64,000 nucleotides of DNA, taken from Streptomyces prunicolor NBRC 13075 (GTDB lineage Bacteria > Actinomycetota > Actinomycetes > Streptomycetales > Streptomycetaceae). The stretch is taken from contig NZ_BARF01000008.1 in NCBI RefSeq assembly GCF_000367365.1, forward strand, positions 1-64,000. The letters are read 5' to 3'. The notes under the pieces were generated by a model that was not told the DNA's origin, did not search any database, and saw only the letters and a program-made list of their open reading frames with translations. The position numbers and the translations under genes were made by a program. Positions 19,311 through 25,726 of this stretch are shown in pieces. Each line of letters begins with the position of its first letter. Within the stretch, counting starts at the first letter, position 1.

Positions 19311-20162
19311 GTGCCCCCACGCAAGGACACCGACGCGTCGGCGAATGTCCCTTCCTTCTACGGCGCGGAGTTGCGCTTCAAGAGGGAGGAAGCGGGCCTG
19401 ACGCTCGAACAGTTGGCGGAGGGAAGCTTTTTCGGCATCCCGTTTCTGAGCCTGATCGAGCGGGGTGAGCGGCGCATGCCGTTGGATCTCGCCAGGCACG
19501 TCGACAAGCGGCTCGGTACGGACGGCTTTTTCGAGCGGCGTTGTGAAGACGCGCGGAAAGCGAAGCAGGCGGGGCATGCGGAGTACTTCGCGGATGTCGC
19601 CGAGATGGAGGAGTACGCGGACTCGATCGAGGAGTGGGCGCCGTCGCTCATCCCCGGACTGTTGCAAACAGAGAGCTACGCCAAGGCGGTTGTCCGCACC
19701 TCGCTGCCTTGGCTGCCGCCGGAAACCGTCGAGAAGCAGGTCGCGGCCCGCTTGGACCGCGCGAAGTTCTGGGACCGGGACGAGCGTCCGTCGTTCTGGG
19801 CGGTGCTCCACGAGTCGCTGATCCGCAAACCGCTGCTGCCGCCCGAGGGGATGGCGGTCCAACTGGAGCACATTGGGCAGGTGATCAGCCGTAATCAGGG
19901 CGTTTTGCAGGTACTGCCGGAAACGGCGGTGGCGCACCCGTTCATGATGGGCATGATCAAGGTGATGACATTCCCGGACGCGCCGCCGGTGGTCTATACG
20001 GAGGGCCTGCACAGCGGTCAGCTGATCGACTATCCAGCCCTCGTGAAGGACTACCGCAGGTCGTACGATCTGCTCAGGGCCGCGGCACTACCGCCGGATG
20101 CGTCCCTGGCTATGGTTGAGCAGATGGCAGAGGACTACCGAAATGGCAAGCACAGAGCCTGA
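19311..20162 (+). CDS. XRE family regulator with DUF5753
   Basis: A 283-residue protein. The N-terminal HTH (LRFKREEAGLTLEQLAEGSFFGIPFLSLIERGERRMP, about residues 20-56) is followed by the DUF5753 domain (ADSIEEWAPSLIPGLLQTESYAKAVV ... VLHESLIRKPLLPPEGMAVQLEHI ... GLHSGQLID). This is the WhiJ-type architecture: DNA-binding protein plus downstream DUF397 partner. GTG 19311 chosen. It overlaps the DUF397 gene by 20 bp on the same strand, and diverges from the 69-residue and ATP-binding genes. Probably controls this local set. Confidence 0.93.
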   Translation: MPPRKDTDASANVPSFYGAELRFKREEAGLTLEQLAEGSFFGIPFLSLIERGERRMPLDLARHVDKRLGTDGFFERRCEDARKAKQAGHAEYFADVAEMEEYADSIEEWAPSLIPGLLQTESYAKAVVRTSLPWLPPETVEKQVAARLDRAKFWDRDERPSFWAVLHESLIRKPLLPPEGMAVQLEHIGQVISRNQGVLQVLPETAVAHPFMMGMIKVMTFPDAPPVVYTEGLHSGQLIDYPALVKDYRRSYDLLRAAALPPDASLAMVEQMAEDYRNGKHRA

Positions 20163-20406
20163 CTTGAGCACTGCGGTGTGGCGCAAGAGCAGCTACAGCA
20201 ACGGCAGTGGCGGTGAATGTGTCGAGGTTGCCACGCTGTGGCGCAAGAGCAGCTACAGCAACGGCTCCGGCGGCGACTGTGTCGAAGTCCGCGACGACCT
20301 CCCCGGCCTCGTCCCCGTCCGTGACTCCAAGGTCCCGGACGGGTCGGCGCTGCTCATTTCCGACGTCGCCTGGGGGCCCTTCGTCGGCTGGGCCGGGACT
20401 GTCTAG
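20143..20406 (+). CDS. DUF397 protein with a duplicated core
   Basis: An 87-residue DUF397 protein. The family core WRKSSYSNGSGGxCVEV occurs twice in tandem: once at residues about 11-28 and again at 31-48, with near-identical codons (tandem copies at about 20174-20233 and 20237-20292). The second copy continues into the normal tail (RDDLPGLVPVRDSKVPDGSALLISDVAWGPFVGWAG). Normal family members have one core and about 60-65 residues. ATG 20143 lies inside the end of the XRE gene. DUF397 proteins act as partners or antitoxin-like regulators of DUF5753-XRE proteins. Confidence 0.9.
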   Translation: MASTEPDLSTAVWRKSSYSNGSGGECVEVATLWRKSSYSNGSGGDCVEVRDDLPGLVPVRDSKVPDGSALLISDVAWGPFVGWAGTV

Positions 20407-20867
20407 GCGTCCACCTCGTACTGGCCCACCTCGATGAAGTACCGCAACTCCTCCGGCGTCCCGTCGATCACCGCGTTCGCCGCCGCGCGCAGGGCGGGGC
20501 TGATCGTCTTGTCGGCGAGGACGCGGGCGACGGCGACTCGGTCGTCCTCGGCCTGGGCCAGGCGGTAACCGGTCTTCAGGAAGGTGCGCAGGTCGTCCAC
20601 CGTGCCGTCGAGGGCCTTGTTGGCCGCGCGGATGACGCCCTTGCCGGAGTCGGGGTCCCCCAGGATGCGCGCGACCGCGACCCGTAGGTCGTCGTCCGAC
20701 ATGGTGTCCACCGTCGACGGGTCGACCGGGGTGTACGCGGCCACGGCGGTCGACGTCGATGTGGTGTCGGCCGCGTGCGCCGGGGCCGCGAGGAAGAGGG
20801 CCGGGGCCACGGCGGTGGCCGCGACGAGCAGTGCGGTGTGGCGGACAGCTCGACGGATGGGTCTCAC
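20403..20867 (-). CDS. secreted ALF-repeat protein
   Basis: A 154-residue exported protein. Signal peptide MRPIRRAVRHTALLVAATAVAPALF..APAHA with an AHA-A cleavage site near residue 33. The mature part holds two ALF repeats (short actinobacterial repeats), recognisable as LRVAVARILGD...VIRAANKALDGTVDDLRTFLKTG and VAVARVLAD...LRAAANAVIDGTPEELRYFIEVG. Start GTG 20867. Its stop overlaps the stop of the DUF397 gene at CTAG. Function of ALF repeats is not established; an extracellular role is likely. Confidence 0.8.
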   Translation of the reverse strand: MRPIRRAVRHTALLVAATAVAPALFLAAPAHAADTTSTSTAVAAYTPVDPSTVDTMSDDDLRVAVARILGDPDSGKGVIRAANKALDGTVDDLRTFLKTGYRLAQAEDDRVAVARVLADKTISPALRAAANAVIDGTPEELRYFIEVGQYEVDA

Positions 20868-20895
20868 GGGTGAACCTGCCTCAGGAGAGCGGGAC

Positions 20896-20911
20896 TTGGA
20901 CAATTGGACAA
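20896..20911. repeat. 8-bp direct repeat TTGGACAA x2
   Basis: Two abutting perfect copies of TTGGACAA, 29 bp upstream of the ALF-repeat gene start. The pair also forms a partly inverted ACTTG...CAAGT. It could be a regulator site; no regulator is identified. Confidence 0.5.
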
Positions 20912-21035
20912 GTGGTGATCTTCGCACCGCACCGCTCGGGAAGTCATTGCCGGGTACGGGCAGTCTTTCCGCCGCCGTTCCTGCCGTAGAACCGAAGGGG
21001 GACTGGAGGTGAACCGGAGGGGAACTGAAGAAACG

Positions 21036-21077
21036 CCCTGGGGGCCGTGTCACCAAGTGGTGACACGGCCCCCAGGG
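21036..21077 (-). terminator. strong intrinsic terminator of the RDD gene
   Basis: A perfect 19-bp stem (21036-21054 with 21059-21077) with an AAGT loop. Both flanks are A-rich on the plus strand, giving a T-rich run after the stem on the minus strand. It lies 21 bp after the RDD gene stop. Confidence 0.85.
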
Positions 21078-21097
21078 AAAACGCGCGAACCGGTGAA

Positions 21098-21739
21098 TTA
21101 CTGGGTGCGGATCACGATCGTGCCGCAGATCTTGTCCGCGAACGTCTGACGCTTCGCGTCCCACGCCGGCCACAGGAAGCCGATGTAGCAGGAGATGCCG
21201 TCCAGGAAGTGGGCGAGACGGCGGACGAACGCCATGCCGACGCCGAGCGGCTGGCCGTCGCTCTCGCGGACCAGGCGGATGCCCAGCGCCTGCTTGCCGA
21301 CGGTCTGGCCGGTGCGGCCCTCGCGGATCAGCTGCCAGATGAAGATGCCGAGGAGAAGGATGCCGCCGATGCCCGACAGCGCGGCGTTCTTGCTGGCCAT
21401 GCCGGCGATGTACAGGACGTACGGCAGGGCGAAGACGAGTCCGTCGACCAGCGTGCCGAGGAAACGCTGGCCCCAGTTCGCGTACGGCGGGGTCGCGCCG
21501 TAACCGGGCTGCTGGTAACCGGGGTACGCCGGCTGCTGCGGGTAGCCGTAGCCCTGCTGCGGCGGGACACCCTGGGGGGCGCCCTGCGGGTAGCCGTAGC
21601 CCGGCTGGCCGCCCTGGGGCTGGCCGTACTCGGGCTGACCCTGGGGCTGGCCGTACCCCGGCTGACCCTGGGGCTGGCCGTAGCCCGGCTGGGGGTTCTG
21701 CTGCGGTTGCCCGTAGGGGTTGTTCGGGTCGTAACTCAT
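21098..21739 (-). CDS. RDD family membrane protein
   Basis: A 213-residue protein. The N-terminal 85 residues are a low-complexity Gly/Tyr/Gln/Pro region built on GYGQPQGQP repeats. The RDD domain follows: ANWGQRFLGTLVDGLVFALPYVLYIAG, a second membrane helix ALSGIGGILLLGIFIWQLI, then the diagnostic GQTVGKQALGIRLVRESDGQPLGVGMAFVRRLAHFLD. RDD proteins are small integral membrane proteins, some linked to ion transport. ATG 21739 has GGAGGAAAA just upstream. Followed by a strong terminator. Confidence 0.9.
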   Translation of the reverse strand: MSYDPNNPYGQPQQNPQPGYGQPQGQPGYGQPQGQPEYGQPQGGQPGYGYPQGAPQGVPPQQGYGYPQQPAYPGYQQPGYGATPPYANWGQRFLGTLVDGLVFALPYVLYIAGMASKNAALSGIGGILLLGIFIWQLIREGRTGQTVGKQALGIRLVRESDGQPLGVGMAFVRRLAHFLDGISCYIGFLWPAWDAKRQTFADKICGTIVIRTQ

Positions 21740-21892
21740 GGCGGGTTTTCCTCCGTTGGCAATGCGGGGACGATGCGGATCGCGCGGAGGAATGTCACAA
21801 GATGAGCGGCTTGCCCCCCAACACCTACCGCAGTACTGCGGCGTTCATCGTTCTAGCCGAGGCTGGATTTTGTCCAGCGGCATTCCATGGGT

Positions 21893-22060
21893 GTTGTGCA
21901 AGTGCAACATCATTGAATCCTCCCCCTCGTAAACGAGGGGATTCCTGGCTCAGGCCGCCTCCTGGAGCAGCGCCCCAGGAGGTCTTACGCCATCAACACC
22001 AGCCGGGTTGAAACCAGCCCGGACGAGCATCACGCGAGCGGAGTTCTTGTCCCTGGGGGA
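21893..22060 (-). ncRNA. predicted omega RNA (right-end RNA) of the TnpB element
   Basis: In IS200/IS605-type elements the guide RNA overlaps the 3' end of tnpB and ends at the element's right end. Here, reading the minus strand, the tnpB stop is followed by a hairpin (CCCCTCGT-TT-ACGAGGGG), then GAGGATTCAA. This is closely similar to the end of the ISDra2 guide scaffold as I recall it (GAGGTTCAA). The guide would begin at 21912: TGATGTTGCACTTGCA... The upstream limit is a guess from typical lengths. Confidence 0.5.
21923..21940. repeat. subterminal hairpin at the tnpB 3' end (RE)
   Basis: CCCCTCGT (21923-21930), AA, ACGAGGGG (21933-21940): a perfect 8-bp stem. It begins 10 bp beyond the tnpB stop and is probably both the transposase recognition hairpin and the 3' stem-loop of the guide RNA. 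Confidence 0.75.
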
Positions 22061-23179
22061 TGTGGCTCCGCACGCAGTGCAGATGTACGTTCTCTCGGAC
22101 AGCGGCAGGCGATGCTTGACTCTCGCATCGCAGTGCGCGCAGTCCATGGTGGTGTGCGCGGGGTGGACCAGGTGCACGGCGCGGCCGTGTTTGCGGCCCA
22201 TCTCGATCAGGGCCTGTTTGGTGGCGCCGATAGCAGCATCCGCCGCCTTGCGCGCCATGGTTGTCCTGGAGAGGAACTTCGGCTTGAAGTCCTCGACCGC
22301 AATCGCGTCGTGGTCGCGGACAACCTTCTTGGCCCACTTGCGTCCGGTGTCTTGACGCTGCCTCGCCACCTTCTTGTGCAGCTTCGCGGTCTGCTTCTTC
22401 GCGGCCTTGTAACCGTTGGATCCGGGCTGGCCTCGCTTCGGCTTCCGGCGCGCCATCATCCGCTGGTAGTGCGCGAGCCGCTGAGCGGCCTTCTTCCCGT
22501 GCTCGGCGTGGGGGAGATCGTGTGCGTCGGATGTAGTGGTCGCGGTCTCCTTCACGCCCCAGTCCACGCCGATCACCGCACCGGTCTCCGGCAGTACCTC
22601 AGCCATGGCGGGGACAACAAAGGACGCGTACCAGTGGCCGAGGTTGTCCCGGTAGACGCGGACCGACGACGGCGGCTCGGGCAGCTGCCGCGACCACACC
22701 ACGCACAGCACGATGCCCCCGGCCAGGTGTAGACGGCCGTCCTTCAACCGGAATCCACGCTGTGTGTAGTTCAGGCTCGGGTCGGCCTCGTGCTTCTTCT
22801 TGTACCTCGGCATCCCGGCCCGCTGCCGCTGGGGGAGCCGGGCCTTGATGTCTTTCTGTGCTTTGGCGCGGGAGTTGGCGAAGTCGCGGATGATCTGCTG
22901 CTGCGGGACTGAGGAGCCCTCGCGTAGCCATGCGTTCGCGGTGCGGGCCTGGGTCAGCATCTTGTCGAGCTGGGCAGGGCCACACGTCCGCTTGTCTGCA
23001 CCCTCGGGGCGGCTCTTGTTCCACAGGTGGGCCTGTCTGGATTTGGCGCAGCTCTCGTTCCAGATCCACCGACACCGGTCCCACTCCGCTTCAAGAGCCG
23101 CGAGCGCGGTGGACGACGCGCGGAGCCGGAACGTCCACCGGGCGCGCCCGGTGTCCGCAACTCCCTTTGGTGTCGTCAT
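21950..23179 (-). CDS. tnpB: RNA-guided endonuclease TnpB (IS200/IS605 family)
   Basis: A 409-residue TnpB with an intact RuvC active site: D206 (IGVDWGVKET), E296 (IAVEDFKPKFLS) and D377 (SPRDKNSAR). The zinc ribbon is C347-x2-C350 and C367-x2-C370. The N-terminal half carries the usual wedge/helical region (YKKKHEADPSLNYTQRGFRLKDGRLHL). TnpB cuts DNA next to a transposon-associated motif, guided by omega RNA from the element's right end, and promotes element retention. Nothing suggests a dead nuclease. ATG 23179 lies in a palindrome shared with the divergent RHH gene. No RBS is seen, so a leaderless mRNA is likely. Confidence 0.93.
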   Translation of the reverse strand: MTTPKGVADTGRARWTFRLRASSTALAALEAEWDRCRWIWNESCAKSRQAHLWNKSRPEGADKRTCGPAQLDKMLTQARTANAWLREGSSVPQQQIIRDFANSRAKAQKDIKARLPQRQRAGMPRYKKKHEADPSLNYTQRGFRLKDGRLHLAGGIVLCVVWSRQLPEPPSSVRVYRDNLGHWYASFVVPAMAEVLPETGAVIGVDWGVKETATTTSDAHDLPHAEHGKKAAQRLAHYQRMMARRKPKRGQPGSNGYKAAKKQTAKLHKKVARQRQDTGRKWAKKVVRDHDAIAVEDFKPKFLSRTTMARKAADAAIGATKQALIEMGRKHGRAVHLVHPAHTTMDCAHCDARVKHRLPLSERTYICTACGATSPRDKNSARVMLVRAGFNPAGVDGVRPPGALLQEAA

Positions 23180-23204
23180 GATGCCATAATAGCACCATGA
23201 CGAC
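23172..23204. promoter_or_regulatory. shared palindromic operator with two mirror-image extended -10 promoters
   Basis: GTCGTCATG (23172-23180) pairs with CATGACGAC (23196-23204), and TGC (23182-23184) pairs with GCA (23192-23194); there is one mismatch and a 7-bp centre. On the plus strand TGC-CATAAT (23182-23190) ends 6 bases before the RHH ATG. On the minus strand TGC-TATTAT (23194-23186) ends 6 bases before the tnpB ATG. Both give leaderless messages, and one bound dimer would cover both start codons. Confidence 0.65.
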
Positions 23205-23412
23205 CGAAGTCCGCTTGACTCTGCGCCTACCCCAAGACCTCCGTGACCGGCTACGCGATCACGCCAAGTCCGAGAGGCGGTCCCTCAACTCTGAGCTGGT
23301 GTACATGCTGGAGGTCGGCCTCCGCTCCGCTGGGGTGGACGCCGAATCGCCCGGCGGCGATTCGGCTTCTCCTGCCCCGCTACGCGGGAGGCCGGATTCC
23401 TCCCCCACGTAA
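23197..23412 (+). CDS. Arc-like ribbon-helix-helix DNA-binding protein in the TnpB element
   Basis: A 71-residue protein whose N-terminal 45 residues fit the MetJ/Arc RHH fold. The strand is EVRLTLRLP; helix 1 is QDLRDRLRDHAKSE; the turn is RRSLNS; helix 2 is ELVYMLEVGLRSA. The tail is Ala/Pro/Ser-rich and its TAA lies inside the element's terminal hairpin. RHH dimers bind short palindromes, and one covers its own start codon and that of tnpB. Probable autorepressor and repressor of tnpB (inference). No toxin gene is adjacent, so a toxin-antitoxin role is unlikely. Confidence 0.8.
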   Translation: MTTEVRLTLRLPQDLRDRLRDHAKSERRSLNSELVYMLEVGLRSAGVDAESPGGDSASPAPLRGRPDSSPT

Positions 23413-23420
23413 ACGTGGGG
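23403..23420. repeat. terminal hairpin at the RHH end of the element (LE)
   Basis: CCCCACGT (23403-23410), AA, ACGTGGGG (23413-23420): a perfect 8-bp stem matching the hairpin at 21923 in size, centre and flanking CCTCC. Marks the second boundary of the element. Confidence 0.7.
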
Positions 23421-23450
23421 CTCCTCCGGTTACTCGGGTGATCATGGTGA

Positions 23451-23465
23451 TACACCCGGGGTGTA
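23451..23465. promoter_or_regulatory. 15-bp palindrome upstream of folD
   Basis: TACACCC (23451-23457), G, GGGTGTA (23459-23465) is a perfect inverted repeat, 43 bp before the folD ATG and 30 bp beyond the element's hairpin. The position suits an operator for folD; no regulator is assigned. Confidence 0.35.
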
Positions 23466-23508
23466 CCCGGATTGGAACCCTGAGGGCGTCATCCGCGAGG
23501 ATGGGTCC

Positions 23509-24363
23509 ATGACCGCCCAGATTCTCGATGGCAAGGCCACCGCAGCCGCGATCAAGTCCGATCTGACCGCCCGCGTGGCGGCGCTGAAGGAGAAGGGCGT
23601 CACGCCCGGCCTCGGCACGATCCTGGTCGGGGACGACCCCGGCAGCCAGAAGTACGTCGCCGGCAAGCACCGGGACTGCGCCCAGGTGGGCATCGCGTCC
23701 ATCCAGCGCGAACTGCCCGCCACCGCCTCGCAGGAGGAGATCGAGGCGGTGGTGAAGGAGCTGAACGAGGATCCTTCCTGCACCGGGTACATCGTCCAAC
23801 TCCCGCTTCCCAAGGGGATCGACGAGAACCGCATCCTCGAACTCATGGACCCGGACAAGGACGCCGACGGGCTCCACCCGATGAACCTCGGCCGACTCGT
23901 CCTGAACGAGCCCGCCCCGCTGCCCTGCACCCCGAACGGCGTCCTCACCCTGCTGCGCCGCTACGGCGTGGAGATCAAGGGCGCGGAGGTGGTCGTTGTC
24001 GGACGTGGTGTGACCATCGGCCGGCCCATGCCGCTCCTCCTCACCCGGCGCAGCGAGAACGCCACCGTGACCCAGTGCCACACGGGCACCCGCGACCTCT
24101 CCTCGCACCTCAAGCGCGCCGACATCATCGTCGCCGCCGCCGGTTCCGCCCACCTGATCCGGCCCGAGGACGTGAAGCCGGGCGCCGCCGTCCTCGACGT
24201 CGGCGTCTCGCGGGGCGCCGACGGCAAGATCGTGGGCGACGTCCACCCGGGCGTCGCCGAGGTGGCCGGCTTCATCTCCCCGAACCCCGGCGGAGTCGGC
24301 CCGATGACCCGCGCCCAGCTGCTCGTCAACGTGGTCGAGGCGGCGGAGCGCAGTGTCGCCTGA
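23509..24363 (+). CDS. folD: methylenetetrahydrofolate dehydrogenase/cyclohydrolase
   Basis: A 284-residue bifunctional enzyme interconverting 5,10-methylene-, methenyl- and 10-formyl-THF, the one-carbon donor used by PurN and PurH. Visible motifs are [22 protein letters not shown] (catalytic Tyr/Lys region), [28 protein letters not shown], the NADP loop [17 protein letters not shown], and [15 protein letters not shown] 23509 gives the standard length; the frame is open 16 codons upstream. It overlaps the DUF3017 gene by 11 bp. Confidence 0.98.
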   Translation: MTAQILDGKATAAAIKSDLTARVAALKEKGVTPGLGTILVGDDPGSQKYVAGKHRDCAQVGIASIQRELPATASQEEIEAVVKELNEDPSCTGYIVQLPLPKGIDENRILELMDPDKDADGLHPMNLGRLVLNEPAPLPCTPNGVLTLLRRYGVEIKGAEVVVVGRGVTIGRPMPLLLTRRSENATVTQCHTGTRDLSSHLKRADIIVAAAGSAHLIRPEDVKPGAAVLDVGVSRGADGKIVGDVHPGVAEVAGFISPNPGGVGPMTRAQLLVNVVEAAERSVA

Positions 24364-24868
24364 CAACAACCCCGGCAAGACCGAGGGCACCCAGGACACC
24401 GAGGTCACCGAGGTCACGGACGACATCGAGGTCACGGACCCGGTCAGCGCCCCCGACGCCGACGGGAACCCGCGCCGCACCACCCGCCGCTTCCCCCTCT
24501 TCACCCGGGACACCGCCCGCCCCGAGGGCGGCGGCCGGACCGCCCCGCGCGACGCCCCGGCACCGGCCCGCCAGTGGCCGATCCTCGCCATCCTCGGCAC
24601 GGTCGGCCTCGGCCTCCTCCTGACCGCCTTCGACGTCTTCCGCTACGGCACCCTGCTCATCGGCGCCGCGCTCCTGGCCGGCGCGGTCCTGCGCTGGGTC
24701 ATGCCGGACGTCGGCATGCTCGCCGTACGCTCCCGCTTCACCGACATCGTCACCTACGGCATCCTCGGCCTCGCGATCGTCCTGCTGGCGATGATGGCGC
24801 AGCCGAAGCCGTGGCTGACGATCCCGTATCTGAAGGACACGCTGCACTACACGGTCAACAGCAACTAG
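24353..24868 (+). CDS. DUF3017 membrane protein
   Basis: A 171-residue protein. It has an acidic, Thr/Asp-rich disordered head ([18 protein letters not shown]) and three membrane segments: [39 protein letters not shown] and [16 protein letters not shown]. The context [17 protein letters not shown] is typical of DUF3017, which sits after folD throughout Streptomyces. GTG 24353 overlaps folD, so the genes are coupled. Function unknown. Confidence 0.88.
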   Translation: MSPDNNPGKTEGTQDTEVTEVTDDIEVTDPVSAPDADGNPRRTTRRFPLFTRDTARPEGGGRTAPRDAPAPARQWPILAILGTVGLGLLLTAFDVFRYGTLLIGAALLAGAVLRWVMPDVGMLAVRSRFTDIVTYGILGLAIVLLAMMAQPKPWLTIPYLKDTLHYTVNSN

Positions 24869-24918
24869 CGACCAGGAATCAGTAACTGGCGCGCGGCGCC
24901 CGGCAGTTCACGACGCAC

Positions 24919-24962
24919 GACGGCGGCCCGTCCCCTCCCCCGAGCAAGGACGCGCCGCCGTC
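24919..24962 (+). terminator. probable terminator of folD-DUF3017
   Basis: GACGGCGGC (24919-24927) pairs with GCCGCCGTC (24954-24962): a 9-bp GC-only stem with a 26-nt loop, 50 bp beyond the DUF3017 stop. There is no U-tract, as is common for actinobacterial terminators. The rest of the 280-bp gap to 25148 shows nothing definite. Confidence 0.45.
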
Positions 24963-25148
24963 TGCATTCACCGTGGCGCCCGGTGGGGGTCCCGCTCAAT
25001 ACCTGTCGGCGCGCTGTGGCAGGGAGGTGACCGTTTCGCTACGGGCTCCGCACCGCCCGGCGACGAGGGAACCGTTCCCCTTCCGGTGTCGTCATTTCGC
25101 TCGGAACGGGCAAGCGGGGCGGGCGCGTGAGCGGGCGGAGGAAGCGCG

Positions 25149-25616
25149 ATGGGCGGCTGGCAGCCGCTGCCGGACGAACTCCCGGCGGAGGTACGGCACT
25201 TCGTGGAACAGCTGCGCCTCCTCAAGGACCGCACCGGGCTGAGCCTGGTGGCGCTCGGCGCGCGCACCGCGTACAGCAAGTCCTCCTGGCACCGCTATCT
25301 CAACGCCACCCAGCCGCCGCCCCGGCAGGCCGTGCTCGCCCTGTGCCGGGTGGCCGGTGTCGACTCCGAACGCATCGGCGTGCGCTGGGAGTTGGCGGTC
25401 CAGGCCTGGCCCCGACCGGAGGTGCCTTCGGCGAAGGCGGAGGGCGTGGGCGGGGACGAGTACCGGGACGATCCGACCCTTCCCTGGTGGGACACACCGC
25501 CCGAGGAGACGGAGAAGGCGGAACGCGGGCCTGGCGGACGGCTGCTCCGGTACGCGTTGGCGCTGCTGTTTCTGATGTTCCTCATGGCTGTCGCGGGAGT
25601 CGTCGTGCTGGGGTGA
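25149..25616 (+). CDS. XRE-type HTH protein with C-terminal membrane anchor
   Basis: A 155-residue protein. The N-terminal HTH (EVRHFVEQLRLLKDRTGLSLVALGARTAYSKSSWHRYLN, about residues 14-52) is followed by an acidic linker and one C-terminal membrane helix, LLRYALALLFLMFLMAVAGVVVL. It lacks the DUF2690 domain of its downstream paralogue, with which it shares LPDEL, the HTH and the YSK(S/T)SWxRYLN motif. ATG 25149 follows GGAGGAAGCG. Probably a membrane-tethered regulator; target unknown. Confidence 0.75.
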   Translation: MGGWQPLPDELPAEVRHFVEQLRLLKDRTGLSLVALGARTAYSKSSWHRYLNATQPPPRQAVLALCRVAGVDSERIGVRWELAVQAWPRPEVPSAKAEGVGGDEYRDDPTLPWWDTPPEETEKAERGPGGRLLRYALALLFLMFLMAVAGVVVLG

Positions 25617-25726
25617 ACGCCACTGTGCGTCCGGTGTGTCGATGTATTGACAAGTTTGCGGATTTGCAACGAACTCGACCAACAACCGCGTTAGCGTGGG
25701 CAATTCAGGGCAGAGGGGGGAAAGCA

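Larger units (their letters stand above)
21913..23425. mobile_element. IS1341-type (IS200/IS605 family, TnpB-only) element with RHH cargo
   Basis: The element holds tnpB and a divergent ribbon-helix-helix gene, bounded by two matching hairpins at 21923-21940 and 23403-23420. Both have 8-bp stems of form CCCC(T/A)CGT, the same AA centre, and a CCTCC context. The RHH stop codon lies inside the right-hand hairpin, so that gene belongs to the element. There is no TnpA transposase, so it would need one in trans. Exact ends are uncertain by 10-20 bp; the left end is taken as the TTCAA/TTGAA border at 21913. Confidence 0.7.

Noticed and set aside
21950..23179. TnpB as a nuclease-dead transcriptional repressor
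   Set aside because: All three RuvC acidic residues and the zinc ribbon are present, so loss of nuclease activity is not supported.
23197..23412. RHH gene as an antitoxin of a type II toxin-antitoxin pair
   Set aside because: No PIN, RelE or similar toxin gene lies on either side; the neighbours are tnpB and folD.
25647..25652. TTGACA as the -35 of the DUF2690 gene promoter
   Set aside because: No acceptable -10 hexamer occurs 16-18 bp downstream, so the promoter is not called.
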